From Nitrospirillum pindoramense (GTDB taxonomy: Bacteria > Pseudomonadota > Alphaproteobacteria > Azospirillales > Azospirillaceae): a stretch of 33,943 nt of DNA. Both the position numbers and the translations under genes were made by a program. This document shows positions 17,613-26,868 of this stretch, piece by piece. The notes under the pieces were generated by a model, which was not told the origin of the DNA, searched no databases, and worked only from the letters and a program-made list of their open reading frames with translations. Every line of letters starts with the position of its first letter. Positions within the stretch are counted from its first letter, which is position 1. The stretch lies in NCBI RefSeq assembly GCF_007827955.1, contig NZ_VITR01000029.1:1-33943 (forward strand), given 5' to 3'.

Positions 17613-20600
17613 TTACCAAATGAGCCGGAAGCCGGCGGTGAAGACGTGGTCGGTCTCATGGCGGCGGAGCGTGCCGTCGTAGTTGGCGTAGAGGTTTAGG
17701 TTGTCGCCTTCCTGCAGGGTCAGACCGCCGCCGATGCCTAGCGCGTTGGCGCCGGTGTCGGGGCCGGTCACGGCGAAGGCGGTGCCGGCAAGCGCGGCCT
17801 GGCTGGTCAGGGCCCGGTCGCGGAAGTCGTGCAGCCAGGCCGCCCGCAGGGCCGGGGTGATGACCGTGCCGCCGTCCGTCTTCCAGCTGGCCGAGGCGCG
17901 GCCGCCCACGCTGCTCTGCAAGGCCGTGGCGTCCAGGTCCTGCAGCACCAGGTTCAGGGCGCCGGCGCCCGTCTCGGTGAAGCCGTCGCGGCCCACCTTC
18001 AGCCACTGGATGCCGGCCTGCGGCTCCAAGGTCAGGTTGGACACCCGCACTCGGTAGCCGGCCGTGACACCCGCCGACAGTTCGTCACCGGTGGTATGGC
18101 CGAAGGCCGTGCGGCTGAGACTGCCAAAGCCCATGGTCCGCGCCGTGTCGTACTGGTCGTAGGTGTAGCCGGCGTTGCCGGTGACGAACAGGCCGTCCCC
18201 CAGGTCGACGTTGCCATAGGCCGACAGGCCATAGCTGCTGGTCTCGTTCGACCCGCCCGAGGTGCTCTGCAGCAGAACGCCGGCCAGGCCCAGGGTCACG
18301 CCCGGCGCCACTGTGCGGTCGCCGCCGAACAGGCCGCCGCCGGTGTTGCTGTGCCCGCCCTCGGCGTTACCGTCGCTGTCCACCCGGGTGAACGCCCCCA
18401 GGCCCTGGGCCCAGAAGTGCCAGCCTTCCTCCGGCGCCGAGCCGGCGGCCGCACCGCGCTCGTCCTCAATCACGGGGGCGTCGCCGCCGCTGGCCATGCT
18501 GGTGTAGAGGGTGCGGCCCACCAACTGGGCCTGCATCGTGCCCTGCATGCCCCCCGCCACGCCGTCGCGCACGGCCGCCAGGCGCTGGCCCAGCACCTGG
18601 GTGGCGGCCAGGCCCCGGTCCAGGCTGTAGGCGACGATGTTGGCCTGGCTGCTGCCGCCGATCTGCGCCAGGGCATCCAGCGACGCCCCCACCGTGGGCA
18701 AGCCGTACAGCGCCTTCAGCACGGCGTTGAGGTCACTACCCACCGTTGGCGTCAGCCCGGCCACCACGCGCCCCATGGTCTGCTGGTTGGCGCTGACCCC
18801 CAGGCTGGCCAAGTTGCCGTAGGTGGGGGTGACGTACAGGTCGACGGCGTTGCTGCCGTACAGCGCCGTGAACTGCGTGCCGGCCAGCAGCCCACTGCTG
18901 GGTTGGGTAATGCCGGCGAAGGTGCCGGAGACGCCACCCGCCGCTTGGACGATATTGAAGTCCGTGCCCAGGCCCGGGGTGTAGGTGTTGGTGGCCTTCC
19001 CCGATATCCCCCGCAGGTTGGGCTGAAGCACGGCACCGGAACCGATGACGTAGCTGCCGCCCGTGACCAGGACGCGGGAGTAGTTGCCGTAGCCGGCCCC
19101 GGTGCCCGTGCCATCGATATCGATGGACAGCACCGACTTGGCCGCCTGGGTCAGACCGGTAGTGAAGGTCAGGGTCCCGGGCGAGTTGCCGGGCGCCAGG
19201 ATGCCGGACACCGAGGCCTGGCCCGTCACCACACCGGACCCGCGCAGGGCGCCGCCGGATCCGATGGCGACATTGCCGCTGATAGTGCCGTTCATAGACA
19301 CCTTACCCGCGTCCACCGTTACCGACTGGCTGATGGTGCCACCCGCGTCCACCGTCATCACCGGCGTGGCGCTGGCGATCTGCGAGGCCGAGACCGTGGT
19401 GCCCGCCACCTGCACCGGCGCGTTGACGTTGCCCGAGATCGACAGGCTACCGCCCGTGACTTGCACTGGCTGGCTACTGACGATGGTGCCGCCGCTGGCC
19501 AACGACACAGTACCGCCGCTGACCGCCACCGGCGCCGTGATGGTGCCCGCAACGTTCACGCTGCCGGCGCTGGCCGTGACCGACTGTGTCACCACGCCAC
19601 CGCTGGCGATCGAGACGGTGGCGCCGGCGCCCGAAACCGAGACCGGTGCCGCGATCGTCCCCCCCACGTTCAGCGAGCCTGCGCTGGCGGTCACGCTCTG
19701 TGTCACCAGGCCGCCGCTGCTGATCGAAACCGTGGCGCCGGCGCCTGACACCGAGACGGGTGCCGTGATTGTCCCCCCCACGTTCAGCGAGCCTGCGCTG
19801 GCGGTCACGCTCTGTGTCACCAGCCCGCCACTACTGATCGAAACCGTGGCGCCGGCACCCGACACCGAGACCGGTGCCGTGATCGTCCCACCTACGTTCA
19901 GCGCGCCGGCGCTGGCGGTCACGCTCTGTGTCACCAGCCCGCCACTACTGATCGAAACCGTGGCGCCGGCACCCGACACCGAGACGGGTGCCGTGATCGT
20001 CCCGCCAACGCTCAGCGCGCCGGCGCTGGCGGTCACGCTCTGTGTCACCAGCCCGCCACTGCTGATCGAGACGGTGGCACCGGCACCCGACACCGAGACG
20101 GGTGCCGTGATCGTCCCGCCAACGCTCAGCGCACCGGCGCTGGCCGTGACCGACTGCGTCACCAGGCCGCCACTGCTGATCGAGACGGTGGCGCCGGCGC
20201 CCGACACCGAGACGGGCGCCGTGATCGTCCCGCCGACGTTCATCGCGCCGGCACTGGCGGTCACGCTCTGTGTCACCAGGCCGCCACTGCTGATCGAGAC
20301 GGTGGCGCCGGCGTCAGTGACCTGCACTGGTGCCGCTACCACACCGGCAACATTCAAGCTGCCACCGGAGACCTGCAGTGGCTGATCGCTCGCGACAATG
20401 CCGCCACCGCTGATGGACAGCGAACCGGAAGATACCTGGATGGAAGTGGAGCTGTTGACGATACCACCGCTGCCCACCGCCACCGTGCCGCCGCTGACCG
20501 CGACCGGGGACGTTACCGACCCCGACACGGCCAACGAGCCGCCGCTGACGTTCACCGTCTGGGTGCTGCTGATGGTGGCGCCGCTGCCCAGGGTGATGGA

Positions 20601-23600
20601 ACCGGCGGACACCTGCCCGACGCTGGCGTTGCCGCCGCTGATGTTGACCGTGCCGCCTGCGACGGTGCCCAGCGTAGCGGAACCGCCCCCGATGTTCACC
20701 GAACCGCCACTGATGGTGCTCAAAGTCGGCGTGCCGTCTGTTACTGTGACCGTTCCACCAGAGACCTGGCCCACGGTAGACGCCCCGCCGCCGATGGTGG
20801 TGGATGAGCCCGAGCCGAGGGTTCCAATCGTCCCGCCGTTCAGGCTGCCCAGCGTGACAATCAGGTCGGTCAGGCCCCCGACGACCGTTGTCATGCTGCT
20901 CAGCGCGTGGCCTGGAGCGACCACGGTGTATCCCGAATAGGCGGAAGACGCATCGCCAGCGGCGACGATGGTGTAGCTCTGGCCATCAACCAGGGAATAG
21001 CCCGCGCTGGGGTTCAGGATGATGGCGCCGCCGGTCACGGCGGCGGCACCGCTGACTTGCAGACCGCCATGGCTGTAGGCCGAGGCCACGTTGACCAGCA
21101 GGGCGCTGTTGCCGCTCTGTGCGTAATTGCCGGTGATGCTGACCAAGCTGTCCAGCCGCAAGGTCGCGCCAGCTGTGTTGGTGACTGTGTGGGTCCCCAC
21201 ATTGATGGCCATATTGATGCCCAGCGCCACATTGCCGCCGGCCAGCACCACGTCACCTCCGGTGTTGGTCAGTGTGGCCGTTCCGTTGGAGCCTGCCGCG
21301 AACGTACCGAAGATGGAACCGGCGCCGCCCACGACCGTCAAACCGCGGGCCCCTTGATTCAGGACATTGCCCGCGATCAGCCCACTGTTGGTGATGGTAT
21401 CCAGGAGACCAGTCCCGGTATTGCGGATGGCGGCGACACCGCCGAAAATTGTGCCGCTGTTGATCAGCGCGCCGATCGTTCCGGCGTTGAGAATGCCCGT
21501 CTGACCGCCCCGGATCAGTCCCGTATTGGTCAGCGTGCCAATGATCGCCGCCGCCCCGCCGTTATCCAAACCGATGCCTGCCGTCAGGTCCCGCTCCGTG
21601 CCTCCCAAAATGGTGCCATTGTTGACCAGAACGCCGACGGTGCCGGCCGCCGTTCCTGCCGCAATAATGCTGGTCGTGCCCACGTAGGTGCCGTTAACGC
21701 TGTCGAACGTTGACGTCATGATCGTCTGCATGACGTTGGCCTCCGCATTGGCCACGCCTGTCAGCGCGCCGGAGATGAGGCCGCTGTTGGTCAGCGTTCC
21801 CAGGGTGCCGCCGGCTTTGCTGAGGACCGAGGAATGGAAATAGGTGGGCTGGCTTTGCGACGTGGAGATGGCGGATTGGCCGACGTTGGCGACGCCGGTT
21901 CCCGCGACACCGACGATCGTGCCGCTATTGTCCAGAAGCCCCATCACGCCCGCATTGGCGACCCCGGCCAAGGTGCCGTTGATTAGGCCGCTGTTATGCA
22001 GAACCGGTACGCCGCTTGTCCGAACGGATGTGGTGGTAGCTTGGACGTTGTTGGCCAGCGTCACGGAAACGACGGTAAGTTGACGCGCAAGAATGCCCGT
22101 GCCACCGCCGCTTATCAGGCCGGCATTGTCGATGGTGCTGATGGTGCCACCAATCCCGATTCCATCAATCGTCCCGGTGGCGGCGTTGAATAGTGCGTCC
22201 AGCGTCTGACGATTGCTGACATTGACGCCGATATTCCAGGCGGACGAGATCAGGCCGGCATTGGCTAGGGTCCCGACGCTGCCCCCTATCCAGATGCCGG
22301 AATTCAAAGCACTAATAGTGCCACCCGCCCGGTTGTCTATGGCTCCAACGACAGCACCCGATCCGTAAATCTCGATGCCACCGCTGATGGCGCCGCTGTT
22401 GGCGATGGTTCCGATGCTGCTGCTGGTGTTCACGATGCCTGCGGCACTGGTGCCGTAGGCCCCCACCGTGCCGCTGATATTGCCGATGGTGCCACCCGCC
22501 AAATTGATAATGGTGTCAATTCGTGCATGAGACGATTGCACCGCGATGCCAGCGTAGGTCAAACCGGAGATCACACCGCCATTGCTGAGCGTGCCGATGG
22601 TGCCGCCGCTTAACTGCAGCCCGGTATTGCCGCCGGCGATGGTGGCGCCGCTGGCGTTGACCAGACTGCCAATCACCGCGGGCACCCCGCTCAGCAGCGA
22701 GAAGGTCGTACCATTATAAATGTAGAATGGACCACTTTCGTGGAGATCAATGCCTGCGCCCGAACCGCCGACGATAAGTCCGCTGTTCGCCAGTGTGCCG
22801 ATGGTGGCTCCACTGAACTGTAGGCCGTTATAACCGCCAGCGATGGTGCCCGTCGCGTGGTTGGTCAGACTGGCCACAGCGCCGGCAGCGGCTACGGTGC
22901 CGTAACTATAAGACGCGACGTCAATCCCCTGGCTGTATGTGCCTGTGCCCTCGATCAGGCCCGCGTTGTCCAGCGTGCCGACGGTCTCACCACCCAACAG
23001 CAGGCCGTTATAGCCGCCGGCGATGGTGGCGCCGCTGGCGTTGACCAGGCTACCAATTGTCCCAGACGCCACGCCCAGCAGTGTGGAGGTTGTGCCGCTG
23101 TAGGTGTAGAACGCATTTCCGTAGATACCAATGCCCGCGCCCGAACCGCCAATGATGAGTCCGCTGTTCGCCAGAGTGCCGATGGTGCCACCGCTTAACT
23201 GCAGCCCGGAATTGCCGCCGTCGATGGTACCCGTCGCGCGGTTGGTCAAGCTGGCCACACTACCGGCAGCGGTCACGGTCCCGTAACTATAAGTGGAGAT
23301 ATAGAGACCCTGGCTGTAGGTGCCTGTGCCCTGGATCAGGCCCGCGTTGTCCAGCGTCCCGATAGTACTGCCATCCAGTTGCAGGCCATACCTGCTGCCA
23401 GTGATGGTACCCGTCGCCCGGTTGATCAAGTTGGCCACAACACCGGTGGCCACTGTCCCGGCATCACTATAAGTGGAGACGTAAACGCCCTCGCTTAAGG
23501 TTCCCGTGCCTTTGATCAGGCCCGCATTGTCCAGCGTCCCAATGGTGGAGTTGCCCACGTCCACACCCGAGATATTTCCAGCGATGGTGCCGCCACTGGC

Positions 23601-24362
23601 GTTAACCAAACTGGTAATCGTTCCGGATACGAATCCCGCAGGCGTCGAAACGGTACCGTCGTACGTGCGGAACTCGCTGATATTGAGCGCAACGCCACTA
23701 CCCGAGAAGCCCGAACCACCAGCGATCAGTCCGCTGTTCGCCAGCGTGCCTATGGCGCCGCCGCCGACATATACCCCAATGATCGTGCCAATGATTGTGC
23801 CAGTCGCGTGGTTGGTCAAATTCGCGATTCCGCCAGCGATCACAGTCCCAGAATAGTCGGCAGATGAGACGTCAAGGCCCGTGCCGTAGGTGCCCGTGCC
23901 CTGGATCAGACCCGCATTGTCCAGCGTTCCGATGGTAGCGCTAGTGATCCGGAGGCCCCCAGAGGCACCGAGGATCGTGCCCGAGGGATTGTTGATGACC
24001 CCCTCGACAGAAGCAATCGCAGCCCTTCCGACCGCACCCCGATCAACCTCCACCCCGACGGAGCTCCCCAGGACGGAGCTGGTGCTGACGATCAAGCCAT
24101 TGTTCAGCAACGTTCCAGCGCCGGCCCCGAAGAAGACGGAATAGCTGGTGGCCCTACTGACCGTCCCAGCGCCGGTAACAGTCAGATTGCCGCTGGACAC
24201 ATTCACGGGGCCAACGATGGAGGTGGAAATGATGACGTCAGCCCGCGCGATACCGCTCATCAGGGCTGCCACGATCGCGACCGCCGACGAGCCCGCCAAT
24301 AGCCCTCGTGTCCGCGTAGCCAGACCCGTTTTCCGCTTCGGTGCATCGATCAGCATGCCCAT
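17613..24362 (-). CDS. Giant repeat-rich autotransporter (type V secretion)
   Basis: 2249 residues from ATG at 24362 (a second ATG at 24356 is equally plausible; GGGGG precedes both). Signal peptide of about 42 residues: TRGLLAGSSAVAIVAALMSG ending ARA/DV. The passenger is a beta-helix type built in three blocks. Residues ~60-1000 carry 60- and ~67-residue units anchored by IGTLDNAGLI or IGTLANSGLI. A Gly/Ser/Thr-rich block of shorter GGT-V-I units follows. Then come seven near-identical 38-residue units (19530-20327). A linker with SGILAPGNSPGTLTF is typical of autotransporter-associated strands. The last ~290 residues (from GWHFWAQGLGAFTRVDSDG) are the autotransporter beta-barrel, ending FRLIW. 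It probably displays or releases a long adhesin-like fibre. The upstream CsgG-like and Sel1 lipoproteins are on the same strand with 17 bases separating the last one, so they may assist export. Confidence 0.9.
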   Translation of the reverse strand: MGMLIDAPKRKTGLATRTRGLLAGSSAVAIVAALMSGIARADVIISTSIVGPVNVSSGNLTVTGAGTVSRATSYSVFFGAGAGTLLNNGLIVSTSSVLGSSVGVEVDRGAVGRAAIASVEGVINNPSGTILGASGGLRITSATIGTLDNAGLIQGTGTYGTGLDVSSADYSGTVIAGGIANLTNHATGTIIGTIIGVYVGGGAIGTLANSGLIAGGSGFSGSGVALNISEFRTYDGTVSTPAGFVSGTITSLVNASGGTIAGNISGVDVGNSTIGTLDNAGLIKGTGTLSEGVYVSTYSDAGTVATGVVANLINRATGTITGSRYGLQLDGSTIGTLDNAGLIQGTGTYSQGLYISTYSYGTVTAAGSVASLTNRATGTIDGGNSGLQLSGGTIGTLANSGLIIGGSGAGIGIYGNAFYTYSGTTSTLLGVASGTIGSLVNASGATIAGGYNGLLLGGETVGTLDNAGLIEGTGTYSQGIDVASYSYGTVAAAGAVASLTNHATGTIAGGYNGLQFSGATIGTLANSGLIVGGSGAGIDLHESGPFYIYNGTTFSLLSGVPAVIGSLVNASGATIAGGNTGLQLSGGTIGTLSNGGVISGLTYAGIAVQSSHARIDTIINLAGGTIGNISGTVGAYGTSAAGIVNTSSSIGTIANSGAISGGIEIYGSGAVVGAIDNRAGGTISALNSGIWIGGSVGTLANAGLISSAWNIGVNVSNRQTLDALFNAATGTIDGIGIGGTISTIDNAGLISGGGTGILARQLTVVSVTLANNVQATTTSVRTSGVPVLHNSGLINGTLAGVANAGVMGLLDNSGTIVGVAGTGVANVGQSAISTSQSQPTYFHSSVLSKAGGTLGTLTNSGLISGALTGVANAEANVMQTIMTSTFDSVNGTYVGTTSIIAAGTAAGTVGVLVNNGTILGGTERDLTAGIGLDNGGAAAIIGTLTNTGLIRGGQTGILNAGTIGALINSGTIFGGVAAIRNTGTGLLDTITNSGLIAGNVLNQGARGLTVVGGAGSIFGTFAAGSNGTATLTNTGGDVVLAGGNVALGINMAINVGTHTVTNTAGATLRLDSLVSITGNYAQSGNSALLVNVASAYSHGGLQVSGAAAVTGGAIILNPSAGYSLVDGQSYTIVAAGDASSAYSGYTVVAPGHALSSMTTVVGGLTDLIVTLGSLNGGTIGTLGSGSSTTIGGGASTVGQVSGGTVTVTDGTPTLSTISGGSVNIGGGSATLGTVAGGTVNISGGNASVGQVSAGSITLGSGATISSTQTVNVSGGSLAVSGSVTSPVAVSGGTVAVGSGGIVNSSTSIQVSSGSLSISGGGIVASDQPLQVSGGSLNVAGVVAAPVQVTDAGATVSISSGGLVTQSVTASAGAMNVGGTITAPVSVSGAGATVSISSGGLVTQSVTASAGALSVGGTITAPVSVSGAGATVSISSGGLVTQSVTASAGALSVGGTITAPVSVSGAGATVSISSGGLVTQSVTASAGALNVGGTITAPVSVSGAGATVSISSGGLVTQSVTASAGSLNVGGTITAPVSVSGAGATVSISSGGLVTQSVTASAGSLNVGGTIAAPVSVSGAGATVSIASGGVVTQSVTASAGSVNVAGTITAPVAVSGGTVSLASGGTIVSSQPVQVTGGSLSISGNVNAPVQVAGTTVSASQIASATPVMTVDAGGTISQSVTVDAGKVSMNGTISGNVAIGSGGALRGSGVVTGQASVSGILAPGNSPGTLTFTTGLTQAAKSVLSIDIDGTGTGAGYGNYSRVLVTGGSYVIGSGAVLQPNLRGISGKATNTYTPGLGTDFNIVQAAGGVSGTFAGITQPSSGLLAGTQFTALYGSNAVDLYVTPTYGNLASLGVSANQQTMGRVVAGLTPTVGSDLNAVLKALYGLPTVGASLDALAQIGGSSQANIVAYSLDRGLAATQVLGQRLAAVRDGVAGGMQGTMQAQLVGRTLYTSMASGGDAPVIEDERGAAAGSAPEEGWHFWAQGLGAFTRVDSDGNAEGGHSNTGGGLFGGDRTVAPGVTLGLAGVLLQSTSGGSNETSSYGLSAYGNVDLGDGLFVTGNAGYTYDQYDTARTMGFGSLSRTAFGHTTGDELSAGVTAGYRVRVSNLTLEPQAGIQWLKVGRDGFTETGAGALNLVLQDLDATALQSSVGGRASASWKTDGGTVITPALRAAWLHDFRDRALTSQAALAGTAFAVTGPDTGANALGIGGGLTLQEGDNLNLYANYDGTLRRHETDHVFTAGFRLIW
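19530..20327 (-). repeat. Seven tandem 114-bp repeats coding 38-residue passenger units
   Basis: Seven in-frame copies of a 38-residue unit (VSVSGAGATVSISSGGLVTQ then SVTASAG..NVGGTITAP) occupy 7 x 114 = 798 bases. The first copy starts VQVTDAG and the last drifts (SIASGGVVTQ). Only the two residues after SAG(A/S) vary in the central copies (MN, LS, LS, LN, LN, LN, VN). The near-identity of DNA copies predicts copy-number change by slippage or recombination and also makes this stretch prone to assembly error. Confidence 0.92.
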
Positions 24363-24379
24363 CCCCCAACGATTGGCGC

Positions 24380-25327
24380 TTAGTAATAGTAGGTGACGAT
24401 TGTAGGTGTCAGCCAACTCTGATAGACAGCCTTGGCCCAATAAAGCGCGGTTTCAGCCGCAAGAAGGCCGAGACGTCGCTGATAATCTTGCTGTTCTTTT
24501 TGTGCTTGTTGTACTTGAGCAAGTAAAATCCCCGCATCCTTATCCCCCCCGCCAGCGGCAAGGGTCAGCCATCTTTCCGCCTGTGGAAGGTCTTGCCGCA
24601 TGGTGTCCAGTCCGGTCATGCACAAGCGGCCCAAGGCCGTCTGCGCCTTGACCACGCCGCCTTGGGCTGCCTTGGTCATCAGCTGGAATGCCTCGTAAAG
24701 ACCTTGCCGTGTGCCGATGCCCCGGAAGGTCAACAGTGCCAAGTTGTACTGCGCGTCGGGCACGCCCAAATCGGCCGCCCGTTTCAAATATTGAACGGCC
24801 AGTTCATTATCCGGCGGAAGATCCCGGCCGGCCAGGTACAACATTCCCACGTTGAAAGCGGCGGCGGGGTGGTTGCTATCCGCCGCCTTGAACAGCAGCT
24901 TCAGCCCCTTTTGCGGGTTACGTGGAACCCCGGTTCCATCCAGGTACAACTGTGCCAGACGGTATTGAGCCCAAGCGTGGCCCGCAGCTGCCGCCTGGTC
25001 GTAATAGCGGGCAGCGGCGACCGGGCTCTTGGTCACGCCAGCTAGACCGTAGGCGTAGATGAGGCCCAGTTTGTAGGCGGCGGCGGGTTGGGTTGATGCC
25101 TCCGCCTGGAGCGTGGCTAGCGCCTCGCCGCGGTAGGTGTCACTGTCGTCGGCCGAGGCTGGGCGCGGAGGTTCTGCCGGCAGGAACCTGGCGGTCGATC
25201 GGTCGCGATCACCGCACCCGGTATCATCGCAGATGCGTACCGTATTGGTGGTGGACGGTGGGGGGGCCGCGCAGCCCCCAACCACCGCCAAGGACGCCAC
25301 CATCCATCCTGCCGCCGGCCGCATCAC
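24380..25327 (-). CDS. Sel1-repeat lipoprotein
   Basis: 315 residues. GTG at 25327 overlaps the upstream stop as GTGA; ATG directly after is an alternative. N-terminus MVASLAVVGGCAAPP carries a lipobox with Cys at ~residue 19, so it is probably a lipid-anchored envelope protein. After a Pro/Ser-rich linker, residues ~70-275 form five to six Sel1-like (TPR-type) repeats: AAAYKLGLIYAYGLAGV, AWAQYRLAQLYLDGTGVPRN, PAAAFNVGMLYLAGRDLPPD, PDAQYNLALLTFRGIGTRQG, VKAQTALGRLCMTGLD. Such repeats mediate protein-protein contacts. Coupled to the CsgG-like gene and 17 bases from the autotransporter start, it may be an accessory for the giant passenger. The C-terminus ends in three tyrosines. Function beyond scaffold is unknown. 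Confidence 0.82.
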   Translation of the reverse strand: MMRPAAGWMVASLAVVGGCAAPPPSTTNTVRICDDTGCGDRDRSTARFLPAEPPRPASADDSDTYRGEALATLQAEASTQPAAAYKLGLIYAYGLAGVTKSPVAAARYYDQAAAAGHAWAQYRLAQLYLDGTGVPRNPQKGLKLLFKAADSNHPAAAFNVGMLYLAGRDLPPDNELAVQYLKRAADLGVPDAQYNLALLTFRGIGTRQGLYEAFQLMTKAAQGGVVKAQTALGRLCMTGLDTMRQDLPQAERWLTLAAGGGDKDAGILLAQVQQAQKEQQDYQRRLGLLAAETALYWAKAVYQSWLTPTIVTYYY

Positions 25328-26148
25328 TGGCCTTGGGCCTTCAGCAGGCCACCCGTGCCGGCCCCGCCTGCGATTTCCCGTTGTTTGTAGTTGCGGACCG
25401 CGATGACCATCTGGTTATAGGCATCGACGAAGGCAGCGACCGTGGTCTTACCTTCCGGGGTCCGTTCGAACCCGCTCAACTGACCGGTGGAGGCGGCACC
25501 AACCATTTGGAAGATGCCGCCCAAGTCCGTCGTGGTGGCCGTTCCCACGGCTGCCGAGATCTGGGTGCGGGACCGGATGTTCATCAATGTCAGCGTTACT
25601 TCAGCCTGGCGCTTGCTGATGTTGCCGACCATGGAACCGACTAGTCCGCCTACCATTCCGCCAACGACCTTGTACGTGCTGTTGCTGTTATTGGTGAATT
25701 GGATGGCGGGTTGCAGAAAGTAGTCGGCCATAATCGCTTGGTTCTTGCCGACGTTGGAGCCGATGCGGTATTCGCCGTCACGGCCCTTGTCCATCATCCG
25801 CGTCATGGCGTCGTCGAGATCAGCGTTGCCCATGGACGTGATCTCGAAGCAGTTGGACTGTGAGACCATCACCCTGATCAGCGGTTCAATTGTAGTCAGC
25901 TGGGTGGATCGGGTGAATTCACCCCACCAGGCCGCCCGGCGGGAATCGTCAATGGCCAAGGTGCCCAACGTCTGGGGGCACCGTTCAATGGCTTGGGAAG
26001 CATTGACGCTCGTCGCGCCCGCTGACGCTCCGCTTACCGGGCCGGTATTGCCGCCCATGACGGTGCCTTGACTGGCGCAACCGCCTAGACCCAGTGCGGC
26101 TGCGAGGATGGCGACATGCCACATTGTGGCGCGTGATTTAATTGACAT
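25324..26148 (-). CDS. CsgG-family outer-membrane lipoprotein
   Basis: 274 residues from ATG at 26148, which has an excellent ribosome site (GGAGGGGGG). Lipoprotein signal MWHVAILAAALGLGGCASQG with lipobox Cys at ~residue 24. The mature part follows the CsgG/HfaB pattern: an N-terminal ERCPQTLGTLAIDD strand, LIRVMVSQSNCFEITSMGNA, a segment reporting on prior treatment-resistant strands (IGSNVGKNQAIMADYFLQPA), the Gly-rich VVGGMVGGLVGSMVG membrane-crossing-like stretch, and VTLTLMNIRSRTQISAAVGT. CsgG proteins form oligomeric outer-membrane secretion channels for curli-type fibres. No curli subunit genes are seen; instead a Sel1 lipoprotein and an autotransporter follow in the same unit. Family assignment is by pattern and moderately certain. 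Confidence 0.68.
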   Translation of the reverse strand: MSIKSRATMWHVAILAAALGLGGCASQGTVMGGNTGPVSGASAGATSVNASQAIERCPQTLGTLAIDDSRRAAWWGEFTRSTQLTTIEPLIRVMVSQSNCFEITSMGNADLDDAMTRMMDKGRDGEYRIGSNVGKNQAIMADYFLQPAIQFTNNSNSTYKVVGGMVGGLVGSMVGNISKRQAEVTLTLMNIRSRTQISAAVGTATTTDLGGIFQMVGAASTGQLSGFERTPEGKTTVAAFVDAYNQMVIAVRNYKQREIAGGAGTGGLLKAQGQ

Positions 26149-26225
26149 AAGCCCCCCTCCAAGATATTCCAAGCATTGTAAAAATATCTATGCGAATTAA
26201 ATAATCCAAATTTTGTAATAATTGT

Positions 26226-26244
26226 TAAATATATTTAATATTTA
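26226..26244. promoter_or_regulatory. AT-rich inverted repeat upstream of the CsgG-like gene
   Basis: TAAATAT-atttA-ATATTTA is a perfect 7-bp inverted repeat with a 5-base centre, lying 78-96 bases upstream of the CsgG-like start and just after the LuxR-type stop. It could be an operator for either local regulator, but AT-rich sequence produces such palindromes by chance. Confidence 0.3.
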
Positions 26245-26274
26245 CCCTCAATATAATAATTTATGGATCAACCT

Positions 26275-26868
26275 TTACTGTATTTTCGGCATCATCGATA
26301 TGTCGGCAATTAGACGAACAATATCTTGCTGCCTTGCGAGTCCTGTCTTTGATAGGATATTTTTGATGTGAGTTCTTATTGTATTCACGCTAGATTTTCT
26401 ATGCTTTGCGATTTCATCGATGCTCATGCCTGCATATATACAATACGAAACTTCTGCTTCAGAATTTGATAGAGAATATATCTTTCTGACGTTTGAAATT
26501 ATTTGTATTTTCCTGATATTTATGCCGTCGTGATACTTTGGGTCGTAGATAAATGTCGCGTATAATTCCTGATTATTGTGATCGTACTTCTGGATGCTTA
26601 TTATGTAGAAACCAGAATCGTGCGGATGGCAATCCAATATGGTTACCTGTTCAGATGGCCTGGTTTCTATAAAATGGTTATAGACGCTCATAATCTTTTT
26701 ACCATTTACAATTAAAGTCCCGCTCTTACGAGATATTATGTTACTGGCTGAAAATATTCTGTCGGACTCTTGATTTTTATATATGATACTTCCATCTTTT
26801 TCGGTTAAAATTATCCCTATTGCCAGATGATCAAGTATCCTATTGGCGCTCACAACCTGTTCCTTCAA
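26275..26868 (-). CDS. LuxR-type regulator, N-terminally shortened (PAS-like + HTH)
   Basis: 197 residues if TTG at 26868 is the start; no ATG or GTG and no convincing ribosome site are available, because a stop codon lies eight codons upstream. Residues ~8-120 resemble a PAS-like sensor (LDHLAIGIILTEKDGSIIYK, then Ile/Tyr-rich strands). Residues ~130-190 are a LuxR/FixJ HTH: LSNSEAEVSYCIYAGMSIDE, IAKHRKSSVNTIRTHIKNIL, SKTGLARQQDIVRLI. Relatives with this middle segment usually have another ~150 residues ahead, and the reading VYFDVTPLKEQVV looks like interior sequence, so this may be a truncated gene. AT-rich, unlike the genes it precedes. It lies upstream of the CsgG-Sel1-autotransporter run on the same strand and is the natural candidate regulator. 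Confidence 0.7.
   Translation of the reverse strand: MKEQVVSANRILDHLAIGIILTEKDGSIIYKNQESDRIFSASNIISRKSGTLIVNGKKIMSVYNHFIETRPSEQVTILDCHPHDSGFYIISIQKYDHNNQELYATFIYDPKYHDGINIRKIQIISNVRKIYSLSNSEAEVSYCIYAGMSIDEIAKHRKSSVNTIRTHIKNILSKTGLARQQDIVRLIADISMMPKIQ

Noticed and set aside
19530-20327. Possible CRISPR-like array
   Set aside because: The units are contiguous 114-bp coding repeats with no unique spacers and they preserve an open frame.
17829-20940. Long plus-strand frames opposite the autotransporter, some repetitive
   Set aside because: They are the complement of the passenger repeats and barrel. The repetition is inherited from the coding strand and no motif supports expression.
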